From the NCBI GenBank assembly GCA_029962745.1, contig CM057166.1, forward strand, positions 1,633,994-1,697,993: a DNA stretch of 64,000 nucleotides, read 5' to 3'. The notes under the pieces were generated by a model. The model searched no databases and was not told where the DNA came from. It saw only the letters and a program-made list of their open reading frames with translations. The DNA is from Echinometra lucunter (taxonomy: Eukaryota; Echinodermata; Echinoidea; Camarodonta; Echinometridae). Shown one piece after another: positions 54,993 to 64,000 of this stretch (position 1 is the stretch's first letter; the number at the start of each line of letters is the position of its first letter). Position numbers and translations under genes: made by a program.

Positions 54993-57887
54993 TTACCTTT
55001 CATACTCAACCTGTCCTTGAATTTCAGCCAGAGGATGTCTGGGCATCTCGTAAAGAAGATTTTCTCGAAACAGGCGATCTTCGGTCGACAAATATGCATT
55101 TGCGGTTACATAATACCTCATGTCTTCGTCCATCTCGTCTTTAGCAAGATCCTCGAGAAAGACCAGAATGAGATTCTTGTTTCGCTTGTCCTGGAGGACG
55201 CGCTGATGAGCCGTCTTAAACTCAAGGAGTCGCCATTCATCTTGGAGAAAACTTCTACTCAGTAAGACGATAGTGCGTCTACTGGCTTCAACAGTGGTCA
55301 CGATGGTGGTGGCGATACAGCCACCAGGGGGAAAGTCCCGATGACGAATGCAGAGTTTGTACCGAGGGTTGTCGTCCACTTCCAGGATAGGTAAGATGTT
55401 CTGAAGCACGTACTCCATGTCTTCGTCACCGTAGGCGATGTAGGCATCATATTCCCATCTCATATCATCCAAGACGACATCATCATCGTCGTCATCGTGC
55501 AGGACGTGGAATCCATATCGCGTGTAGAGGATAACGCGAATGGCCCGTCGATGTCGAAACATAACTGCTCCAACCATCAAGAATAAAACAGTGAGTGTAG
55601 ACGTGATGATGACAGCGTTGTACTCCTGGACAGTAAGGGTATGGATGTCTGGGGTGTAGCATCCGAAGTCTTGATCAGCAACCTGGATAATAGGATATGC
55701 GTCAGGGTCCGATGAGTTGACATAACACGTAACGTTATACAGATAAGGAACGACATCCAGGTGAGACTGGAGCCACTGTTTCAACCAGAAAAGAGAACAA
55801 TTGCAGATGAAAGGGTTGTCATGTAGTGTCACAACCTCCAGGTTCGTCGTGGCATTGAAGATGCCATCTTCTAGAGTTTCGAGACTGTTGCTTTGGATGT
55901 ATATGCTTGTTAGATTAATATTTGTCTCAAATACATAGGAACCGAGAGAGTTAATGATGTTGGTCGACAGATCGATAGTGCGTAGATGGGTGAGATTAGT
56001 GAGAATGTCATCACTGAATGCTTTTAGGGCATTGTGCGAGACATCTAGCTCTTGAAGACTTGGGAATTCCTGTAACGCACCAGACAGAATGGTTTCGAGA
56101 CCAATATCCCGAAGAACAAGAACAGCAAGCTGATCACTACCCTGCAAAACACCTGTTTGCAAGGTGACCTGATCTTCAATAAGGCAGCCATTGCAGTCGA
56201 AGATCAATGTTTCTGCAGGAAAGCTTGGCAAAGAGTGGAGGCTCTGATTATGACAGAAAAAGATATTCGCTTTATCAATATCACGCTTGTAGCATTCGCA
56301 TGATCCTCGCCTACACGTTTCATCCTCATACGGACACCAGAAATCCTGCAGGGGTAATGTCATCATAGGCTTGTTGGTCACCGGTGGTGGCGCCAGACAA
56401 GTCCAAGTCGAGTTATCAGGGAGAAAGAAAAATGGATATGTATCTTCAAAGTCGCCTTTTCGAATAAAAAGCATATAGGGACACCCGCAAGTAAAATGAT
56501 TACCTTCAAGAAGTGCTGCCATCGGTATGTGAGGTGGTAAAATATCAAAGGGCCAAACTAAATCATCGGGGAAGGCAACAAAGTTGTTCTGTCGGAGGTC
56601 AATCATTGTCAGGTTATCTAGCTTAACAAGTGCAAATGTTTCAATTGTTTGAAGGCGATTGAAAGAGAGATCTATCACTTGGAGAGAGGGTAGGTTGCTG
56701 AATGTGCCGCCCTTAATCACACTGAGATAGTTATGAGAGATATCGATTGATGTTATCCCTGGGGTCGCCTCGAAAGCGAATGCTGGAAAGCTACGAAGAC
56801 GGTTTCCGCTCATGTTAACATGTTTTAGGTTAACAAGTCCACCGTGAAATGCGCCAAAGTGAACAAATTCTACATCATTGTTTGATACGTCAATGAAATG
56901 TATGTTTGGCATTGGAGCGAACACTGAATTACCAAGCTCAGGTAAGAAATTATCATTGACAAGCAGCTTCCTCAAATGTACAAGAGATGAGCAGTTAAAC
57001 TGGGAAACATTCGTTAAACCGGTAAATGACAGGTCCAGTATCGTCAATGAAGGAACGCTCTTAAACAGGCACCAGCTTCCATTGAACAGATTAGGGTTGA
57101 CTCTAATACTGAGCTCTGACAATCTCTGGAGGCCACTGAAGGCGTCCTCTTCGACAAAACTGATGTTGTTGTTTCCCAGGAATAGCTTTCTCAGGTATGG
57201 AAACATGGCAAAAGTACCATTTCCAATCTCCTGCACGCCGTTGTAAGAGAAATCAAGGGTCGAGACATTGCTAGTGCGATTCCCAAAGGAATTTGCTTTA
57301 AGCGAATGCAGGTCATTTAAGGTTAGTTTGACAGAAGCGTTTGTTTGAATGGCTCCAATTGCCGATAGTCTGTGAGGGTTCAGATCTGCTAATACTATGA
57401 CCACACGTTGAAGATGGATCAAGTCCGTAAAGATCTCGGTTGGCAAACTGCCAATTTTGCACCGCATCGTTTGAAGTTCCTGCAGAACTCCAGCGAATTT
57501 ATCGAACGCGTTCTCCGTTAAGTCGACTGGTTCTTCCGTTCCGTTACCACGATGTAAGCAACGAAGAAGGAGAGATCTGGTGAGAGGAATGTTTGCTATG
57601 GTAACGTTCCATTCTCCGCTAAGGAAACATTGGATGCTGGAGTACACCGTCTGATCGCCACTTCCTTGAGTTGGTCCGTTGCAGAAGCAGGGCAGATCTG
57701 GCACATTGCAGGAGGAAGGGTAGCTAAGAGCCATAGGGGATGTACCATTGTTTCTTTCTTGGATAACCCCGTCTGAAAGGTTGGGCGCACCTGTCCTTTT
57801 CGCAAGTGATGCCGACATCATGAGGAATAAGAGCAATATACCAACTATGTAGAAAGAGCATTGGGAAGGCGTTGTTTCTGTAACCAT
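54993..57887 (-). CDS. Toll-like receptor, multiple-cysteine-cluster type, single coding exon
   Basis: 964 residues from the ATG at 57887 (GTAACCATGG, good context) to TAA at 54993. An upstream in-frame TTG is not used. Signal peptide 1-29. First LRRNT cysteines 60-87, LRRs to about 465, LRRCT 463-518 (CGC..C..C), second LRRNT 525-545 (CRRGSCEC..C), LRRs 560-690, second LRRCT 691-743 (CNC..C..C), transmembrane helix 758-777, and a basic then acidic linker (six Asp at 798-803). The TIR domain is 810-964, with box 1 YDAYIAY, box 2 RDFPPGG and box 3 LFRENLLYEMP, which has Arg where Trp is usual. An internal cysteine cluster between LRR blocks is the Drosophila-Toll layout, a minority among the many sea-urchin TLRs. 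It would sense extracellular ligands and signal through MyD88-type adaptors; the ligand is unknown. Confidence 0.97.
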   Translation of the reverse strand: MVTETTPSQCSFYIVGILLLFLMMSASLAKRTGAPNLSDGVIQERNNGTSPMALSYPSSCNVPDLPCFCNGPTQGSGDQTVYSSIQCFLSGEWNVTIANIPLTRSLLLRCLHRGNGTEEPVDLTENAFDKFAGVLQELQTMRCKIGSLPTEIFTDLIHLQRVVIVLADLNPHRLSAIGAIQTNASVKLTLNDLHSLKANSFGNRTSNVSTLDFSYNGVQEIGNGTFAMFPYLRKLFLGNNNISFVEEDAFSGLQRLSELSIRVNPNLFNGSWCLFKSVPSLTILDLSFTGLTNVSQFNCSSLVHLRKLLVNDNFLPELGNSVFAPMPNIHFIDVSNNDVEFVHFGAFHGGLVNLKHVNMSGNRLRSFPAFAFEATPGITSIDISHNYLSVIKGGTFSNLPSLQVIDLSFNRLQTIETFALVKLDNLTMIDLRQNNFVAFPDDLVWPFDILPPHIPMAALLEGNHFTCGCPYMLFIRKGDFEDTYPFFFLPDNSTWTCLAPPPVTNKPMMTLPLQDFWCPYEDETCRRGSCECYKRDIDKANIFFCHNQSLHSLPSFPAETLIFDCNGCLIEDQVTLQTGVLQGSDQLAVLVLRDIGLETILSGALQEFPSLQELDVSHNALKAFSDDILTNLTHLRTIDLSTNIINSLGSYVFETNINLTSIYIQSNSLETLEDGIFNATTNLEVVTLHDNPFICNCSLFWLKQWLQSHLDVVPYLYNVTCYVNSSDPDAYPIIQVADQDFGCYTPDIHTLTVQEYNAVIITSTLTVLFLMVGAVMFRHRRAIRVILYTRYGFHVLHDDDDDDVVLDDMRWEYDAYIAYGDEDMEYVLQNILPILEVDDNPRYKLCIRHRDFPPGGCIATTIVTTVEASRRTIVLLSRSFLQDEWRLLEFKTAHQRVLQDKRNKNLILVFLEDLAKDEMDEDMRYYVTANAYLSTEDRLFRENLLYEMPRHPLAEIQGQVEYER

Positions 57888-57918
57888 GGTTACCAAGTGG
57901 CCATTACCCAGAGCAGAT
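57888..57918 (-). other. 5' UTR part of the TLR coding exon with splice acceptor
   Basis: On the minus strand, TTGTTCTTTTCAG (pyrimidine tract and AG at 57920-57919) lies 32 bp before the start codon, so the coding exon has an upstream partner. Confidence 0.65.
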
Positions 57919-58237
57919 CTGAAAAGAACAACATTTAGTTTATAATGATATGGTGTAACTGTTCAACTGTATTGATTAATAACCACATTAACATCATAGT
58001 ATGCTTTTATTTTGGAGGTAATTGATTTGTTCAGACTTTTTGCCAGTCGCATGTATTATTAGGTTTCCATAATACATGCGAGCATATTTTGAGTATACAA
58101 ATTTAAAGAGTTCGTTTAGGATTATGGTATAGAAACAATGAAATTTCTTGTGAGGGGATGGGATTGTGGGATATGATGTAAATGCGTATGAAAATGCCGC
58201 GTGTGCATAGTTACATGAGGTAAAAAAAACCCCAAAC

Positions 58238-58276
<39 letters not shown>

Positions 58277-60379
58277 AACCCCCCCTTATGGCAATTTTCC
58301 CTATTATTTGACAGGTTTCTCTAGTATGACAGACTTCTAAACTCAGGGAGAGGAAAGATGAAAGAAAGAAAGAAAGGGGGGGGGGGGGAGAGAGAGAGAA
58401 ATATAAATGATCAGTGGCATTGTTTTGTTTAACAGGGTGGACATGGCATATGCCCCCTCAAAAAAAGTCAGATTTCGCCTGGTCTACGTCGAGCGGGGCT
58501 GCCACAAATCACTCGGTCGGGAAGGATCCCCTTTATCCAATTTTTGAACACGCCACTGAAATGTAATAAGAATTCATGTCATTAGTAGGGCACATTGTAT
58601 GAAGATTCACCCACACATGCCATCCTATTCTTCCTGTCATGTTGGTTCAGGAAAACCTATCCCGATGAAAACATCAACATGATATACCACAAGCGGACGT
58701 GCCAGTATCAAAGTGACAACCTTAGAGTCTAAGCTTTTGGGAACAAAGCGACATCCCCTCCCCTGAGAAAGAGCGGAAGCTTTGTCTTCGTCTGGGTGCA
58801 AAAGTATTGAAACAAACCAATAAACGTATAGTCATGGAGTTCGACTGACAATTTGGAAAGAGAATGAAGCGACAGAATTAATTTGAATGGTAAGGGGTGT
58901 ACCCCCCTCCATCCCTCTCTTGGCGACTCCCGTGAATGTAGATGACCAGAGTATGAAAAAAAAAACCCCGAAATTACATCCCACAAATATATATATATAT
59001 ATATACAGGCGATAAGAATACGAAACTAAAAGCAACAAAGTAATGCATTTTCGCCAATTAACGATGATTTAATTCGATCAAAATTTCGGGGGCCTCCCCC
59101 TTCTTCGGAATGATATAAATGTATATATTGAGTAATGAAATAAACAACAGGCTACAGCAATCTTTGAGTATAACCCCACAGAGATATCAAATATTGACAC
59201 GGCTCCCGGATGCTAGCCGTACATCTAACGAGGGCGAATGTAGGATTTTGTCGAGCGGCTCTCTGCGTATAAAAGTAATAATTAAGAGATTTTTGTTGTA
59301 GATGTTGTTGCTGTGCACTCAAGATATATTGGTATTGTAGAAATGTGCTGGCTATCCCACATAAAAATCCACCTATACATCCAGTTGCAGGTCTACGTGC
59401 ACGCATTGTGTTCTGCAATTCGTCACGTTGATAAGGTTATCCCATTACGTATATTGTGTTCCATATAACAGGGGCGGTTCCCGGATTTTGTAAGGGGGGG
59501 CACAAATTTCAAATTTTCTGACAAGGAAAAAAAAAAAAGAAGGAAAAATGGCTATCAGGTAAGCGCAGTGTAAGGGGGGGGGGGTGCAATGTATACTTTG
59601 GTTTCAAAGGAAGACACGGAAGTGCACCCCCTTAAATCCGCCAGTGCATCCCTTATTCATTCCATGAAGACAAGATCTAGGCCTATACCAGCAAATATAA
59701 TACTTCTCAAGAATAAAAACACCATTATGCCACAACCCACTAATGATAACGAGGGCAGGATTTATTGGGGAAAAATAGCTACTTAGAACTACTGGCTTTA
59801 ACGCTGGTGCATGCAGTGGCAGTTAGGGTTCTATGCAGATGCAGGTCTATTTATATGTGTAGATTCCACTGATAAATTGATTGTCAAATTAAAGTTATAT
59901 AATGACTTTATGATAATCCGTCCACTTTCCATTTGAATATAACGCTGTCTTCCTTACAAAAATCAGTTGCTATGTTTGTTCAATATGTAAGTCTTTATTT
60001 CACGTTTGTTCCCTTAAAAGTTGAAAATAAAGTTCAATTTGGAAAAGCAAAAAACAAAATGAGTGTTTAAGTCCATAAATCTCTAAACTTTTCTGCAGAT
60101 CCATATTCATTTGATACTAAAAATTAAGATCCACAAAGTTGCTGTATGACACACTTTAATGCCGAAAAATAAGTAAGTCACATGCAAAATAACATTTTCT
60201 GTGAAGCGAGGGATAGGGGCAAATAGATTCGTTGTATGTTGCCGGACCGAGTCAATCTACAAAAAAGATATTTCGAAGGTACAATCATTTTGTCTCTTGA
60301 TCAAGATGATAATCTAAGTCACACCTTCAAAAGTCTAACCATTACCATTCTAGTTTCTTTATTCTAGTCTAAGACTTAC
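57919..60379 (-). other. Probable TLR 5'-UTR intron
   Basis: Bounded by a consensus donor (CACTTCAG then GTAAGTCTT, intron first base 60379) and the acceptor at 57919. Contents: a (CAA)n tract at 58229-58276, a (GA)n/poly-G tract at 58360-58400, a (TA)n tract at 58987-59006, and a GGGGCGGTTCCCGGATTTTG poly-G repeat at 59470-59590. No coding sequence was recognised in its 2.46 kb. Confidence 0.55.
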
Positions 60380-60520
60380 CTGAAGTGATTTTCGATGACT
60401 CGTCCGTTTGAATGTTAATCTTTTAGCAAATCAAACGATGATTTTATCAACGTCACATTAATCCAGCATCTCTGTGTCGTGCATAAGGCCGATCTGGAAA
60501 GTTGAAGGTTCTCACAAAAA
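60380..60520 (-). other. Probable TLR 5'-UTR exon (start undefined)
   Basis: Inferred only from the perfect AG/GTAAGT donor on the minus strand at 60380/60379. The transcription start is not identifiable, and 60520 is a nominal limit. The 107-codon minus frame at 60579-60902 has no known domain and could be untranslated or unrelated. Confidence 0.35.
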
Positions 60521-60983
60521 TTTGTCCCGAATGATGGTAATAATCGTGTTGGCTGTGAACAACGATCCCACCGTCAATCTAAAAAACATTTTTACACTGT
60601 GATAAAGGTCTTCCAGCTAGCATGAACCTCTGATTGTAAGGAATCGTTTTGTCCGGTTGGCACAGTGCACACTCAGAAAAGAGAATGTTTTGTCTTTCGG
60701 AAGGAAGTGGAGTCAATCTGACGCTGTCTTGACAGCTCAAATGAGTTGACTGATATCTACTATCAGTAACGAGCAGACATAAGCCAAGATAAGGAAGGAA
60801 CTCGATGGGATCGGTTATCATGGTTATTACAAAGTTGCAGCAACGATTTAAGTGCATTTGAGTCAATGGTGAAGGCCGAGATGGCATTTTTTTTTTAACC
60901 ATGCATCATGAAAGAGTATGCCTATCGTCATTAAGGCAAGAAAATTTAGTGACCAAACGACCTGTTCTGGCGATTGCAACACC

Positions 60984-61042
60984 GGGGGGGGGGGGGGGGG
61001 GGGTTGTCCAGGGGGGGGGGGTTGTCCAGGGGGAGACCGAAT
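60984..61042 (+). repeat. Poly-G tandem with GGTTGTCCAGGGGG spacers
   Basis: Three G runs (19, 11 and 5) separated by TTGTCCA. Poly-G dispersed-repeat type; candidate G-quadruplex former. Confidence 0.8.
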
Positions 61043-61134
61043 CTCATCCGCGGCCCCCCTTTTGAAAGCTTCTTATTCGCTTATAAGAGAGAATTTGGGG
61101 GTAAAATGCACCTTAAAATGCCGAGGATCCTTTT

Positions 61135-61990
61135 TTTAATAGCCCCCCCCCCCATTTGGAAAAGTCTAGAGTCGGTCAACACTGTCAATTAACTGCCAGC
61201 ACTTTTCTGAGCAAAGGTGTAATGGGGGGCTCCCCAAAATTTCTTGACCAAGGGTTTTTTTTTTTCCAATTATTGTTTGTATATCTTCCACATTGTTATT
61301 CATCGAATTTTCTTGAATATTTAGCCGATTTTTAATGCGTCATTTTATTGAGTACCATTTTTGTTTGTTTGCTTGTCATCAGCTAGACTCCATCTTTGGG
61401 AGGGGGGGGGGGGTATAGCGCAGCTCCCAAAAATATTTGGCTCATTACACCACTGAACTGTGTCTGCTTCTTCGAAGCATATAATATTCCACAGGTCACA
61501 AGGAGGGGCAAAGGGGGTATTATGCCCGGCCTCGATCCCGAGAATTTCTCATGAAAAATGATATTCACCCCCTCCCCACCCTGAAACACAAAACATGGCT
61601 CTCAAATAGTGCTTCCTTGCGCAACAAGACGAACCATTGTGAGCTCAAATGTTTTGCTCCTCCTTACAGATTTCTTACCGATAAATGCATCCCCACCGTC
61701 TACCCCCCCCTTCTCCAAAACACATGACATGGCTCTCAAAAAGTGGTTTCCTTGCGGATCAAGGCTATGTTTTACTCCTGATGGGGCTGATTGTCTGGAT
61801 ACGCCTCTGTTACCCATAAATACCACTTGGAAGTGTCATAAAGCTAATATCTTAGGAATTTACTGGACTTGATTGTTTTTCAGTCTCCCAGATTGGGGTA
61901 ATATATATGTCACGTACTCAAACAAGTAGGATGGACCATGCTAGAGGAAACCGAAAAGAAAATCAAACAAGAAACGTGAGTCCATCTAAA
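61135..61990. other. Dispersed-repeat fragments, no gene
   Basis: CCCAAAAATATTTGGCTCAT at about 61427 is the inverse of the 14650 repeat. ACATGGCTCTCAAA(T/A)AGTG words recur at 61590 and 61728, a direct duplication of about 130 bp. No supported frame. Confidence 0.6.
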
Positions 61991-62024
61991 ATTGTTTGTG
62001 ATTAAAGATAATTATATCCCTTTG

Positions 62025-62027
<3 letters not shown>

Positions 62028-62059
<32 letters not shown>

Positions 62060-62850
62060 CTTCCCCCATGTTTCCATCTTTCCCTCCAACCAACCCCCTA
62101 CTATCCTGACTCTGTTTTTCTCTCTCTCCGTCTTCCCCCATCTTTCCATCTTTCCCTCCAACCGACCCCCTTCTATCCTGACTCTGTTTCTCTCTCTCTC
62201 TCTCTCTCTCTCCCTCTCTCTCCGTCTTCCCCATGTTTCCATTTTTCCTTCCAGCCACCACCATCTATCCTGACTCTATTTCTATCTCTCTGTCTTCCCC
62301 ATGTTTCCATCTTTCCCTTCAACCATGTGCACCCCCTCTTCTATCCTGACTCTCTCTCTCTCTCTCTCTCCGTCTTCCCCCATGTTTCCATCTTTCCCTC
62401 CAACCAACCCCCCTTCTATCCTGACTCTGTTTCTCTCTCTCTCTCCGTCTTCCCCCATGTTTCCATCTTTCCCTCCAACCAACCCCCTTCTATCCTGACT
62501 CTGTTTCTCTCTCTCTCTGTCTTCCCCCATGTTTCCATCTTTCCCTCCAACCAACCCCCCTTCTATCCTGACTCTGTTTCTCTCTCTCTCTGTCTTCCCC
62601 CATGTTTCCATCTTTCCCTCCAACCAACCCCCCTTCTATCCTGACTCTGTTTCTCTCTCTCTCTGTCTTCCCCCATGTTTCCATCTTTCCCTCCAACCAA
62701 ACTCCTTCTATCCTGACTCTATTTCTCTCTCTCTCCATCTTCCCCCATGTTTCCATCTTTCCCTCCAATCAACCCCCTTCTATCCTGACTCTGTTTCTCT
62801 CTCTCTCTGTCTCTCTCTCTCTCTGTCTCTCTCCTTCTCTCTTTCTCTCT
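62028..62850 (+). repeat. Pyrimidine minisatellite, about 10 units of roughly 73 bp
   Basis: Each unit is a (CT)n stretch, then GTCTTCCCCCATGTTTCCAT, CTTTCCCTCCAACCAACCCC, CTTCTATCCTGACTCTGTTT and more CT. Units begin near 62056, 62129, 62222, 62292, 62370, 62446, 62519, 62591, 62664 and 62737. Homogeneous central units indicate recent expansion. All open frames here are repeat-derived. Confidence 0.97.
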
Positions 62851-62869
62851 CTCTCTGAAAACTGAATTC

Positions 62870-64000
62870 TCCAATATCCGAAGGGTTAACAGCAGACTCA
62901 CCCGGTTCTACTATGCACTGGGTTAAATTTGTTGAAGAATCACCCTTTTTTCACAAGTTTTTGATTACTGGTAGTTTCTGTTTTATATGCATCATCGATC
63001 TCTACCTGCAGTAGCATTGTTATGTTAGGAGCTCTGTGACATAATATAGGCCTAAGGAGAAATTCGCAGCAGCAATAGAATTTCTATCGAAACTTTTTAA
63101 ACTTCTAATCATATAATTTTCGACTTGTTCTAATTCCTTTTACTGTTGTATTTATCAGTATTCCATTTTACAGATTATACGTTTATATTTGATTATTTTC
63201 TAATTTCACATTTTGCTTTGGTCTGTCAAAGCAGGGTCGAAGTGGGTGGGGTGAGTTTTCTTCTTCTTCTTCTTCAGGTTTCATCTGTCTCGTTCAGATT
63301 TGAAGGTTTTTGCATATTTTCCCACGAGCTGCTAAAATGCTTGACCGATGGTCGGTCGATTTGTGGTCTTAGGACCTGTTTAATAGACCGTTCATATCAA
63401 AATTCTCCCACCGAAGTTCAGTCCCGGCGGTCTGCCGATCTATTTATACCTTCTAACCACATTTTAAAGAGTGGTTACTTAAAGATTTCATAGCAGTTAC
63501 ATTCTATTGATTAATTGTTGATGAGGAGACAAGTTTCTTATATGAGAATACTTAATGTTTATTATTTCTTTTGGTGCGAGTATACAGAGGTAGCATTCCC
63601 AAAAGTATCTGGTATCAAAAAGAAGAAAAGGGTTATAGTGTTACTCCTCAAATCTACAGTTTGTCCCCAAAAAATTACGATGGGCCTATAAGTATCGATA
63701 ATGAAAGAAATCATTGAGCAGCATGAAAAGTCATTTTAAATCATGAAACTATAACTATTCCTCTACCAGTCAGTGAAGACCCCGTCTGATTCGGTCCAGT
63801 AGCCAGGAAGAAAATTGATTTTGAAACGGACGTCATAGGTGGTCCTTCCCGTTCAAGTTTGGACAGATGGAGAACTCTAAGTACAATGGATAACCCCACT
63901 ATCATTTTGAATGGTTTACACTTTAGAAAGGAAATCGCTGTTCTGTTTTGATTTGCTATGATTGTTATTGCAGTGGTGCATCATCATAGGTAATTATTCT
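62870..64000. other. No gene recognised
   Basis: A 115-codon plus frame (63146-63493) has no domain or splice support. A short (TTC)n is at 63260. Confidence 0.35.

Noticed and set aside
57888..57896. Upstream TTG as start of the TLR, adding three residues
   Set aside because: Nuclear animal genes start at ATG; the ATG at 57887 has a good ACCATGG context.
60579..60902. 107-codon minus-strand frame upstream of the TLR
   Set aside because: No domain, signal peptide or splice link; may be untranslated or chance.
62028..62858. Several 60-110-codon repeat frames
   Set aside because: By-products of the 73-bp minisatellite, open on both strands.

Overview
The window is animal (metazoan) nuclear DNA. 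Genes are split by GT/AG introns, microsatellites and transposable elements are dense, homopolymer G/C tracts are frequent, and the gene families present (a TIR-domain Toll-like receptor, sushi/CCP modules, a lysosomal-type arylsulfatase, a seven-helix membrane protein) are animal ones. An echinoderm, most probably a sea urchin, fits best: the Toll-like receptor is encoded by one coding exon, and there is a foldback element with tandem-repeat arms that resembles the TU elements reported from Strongylocentrotus. The species is an inference; nothing in the sequence names it.

Layout. 0-3.3 kb: LINE remnant, tandem duplications and poly-G dispersed repeats, no gene seen. 3.35-5.97 kb (+): three-exon gene for a 312-residue seven-helix membrane protein, PRRT3/4-like. 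6-27.7 kb: about 21 kb with no supported gene, made of purine/pyrimidine microsatellites, inverted-repeat (MITE-like) elements, a TU-like foldback element with 9-bp target duplications (12.76-14.44 kb), a CGAGCG-rich repeat family (16-18 and 24.4-25 kb) and several tandem duplications. 27.76-35.4 kb (+, perhaps to 36.05 kb): secreted protein with a signal-peptide exon and six CCP (sushi) exons, all in phase 1. A complete non-autonomous hAT element with an exact 8-bp target duplication sits in its first intron. 37.54-52.70 kb (+): seven-exon arylsulfatase B/I/J-type gene. It hosts a near-complete L1/Tx1-type LINE in intron 2 and LINE and SINE fragments in intron 4, and it carries one frame-breaking extra G in exon 3. 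53.9-55 kb: MITEs, one split by a LINE fragment. 55.0-57.9 kb (-): Toll-like receptor, 964 residues, with two LRR blocks separated by a cysteine cluster (Drosophila-Toll-type layout) and a likely 5'-UTR exon ending near 60.38 kb. 58-64 kb: repeats, including a roughly 73-bp minisatellite at 62.0-62.85 kb.

The genes do not form a pathway. Two are plausible immune or extracellular recognition genes (TLR, CCP protein), one is a glycosaminoglycan-type sulfatase and one a receptor-like membrane protein. All seven frame breaks I could place (six in the LINE, one in the sulfatase) are single-base changes, and at least six of them lie in homopolymer runs. Either the assembly carries residual homopolymer errors or these loci decay by slippage. 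I found no wholly new gene system. The most unusual structures are the nested palindromic element at 19.92-20.21 kb, the TU-like foldback element and the LINE embedded in a (GT)n tract.
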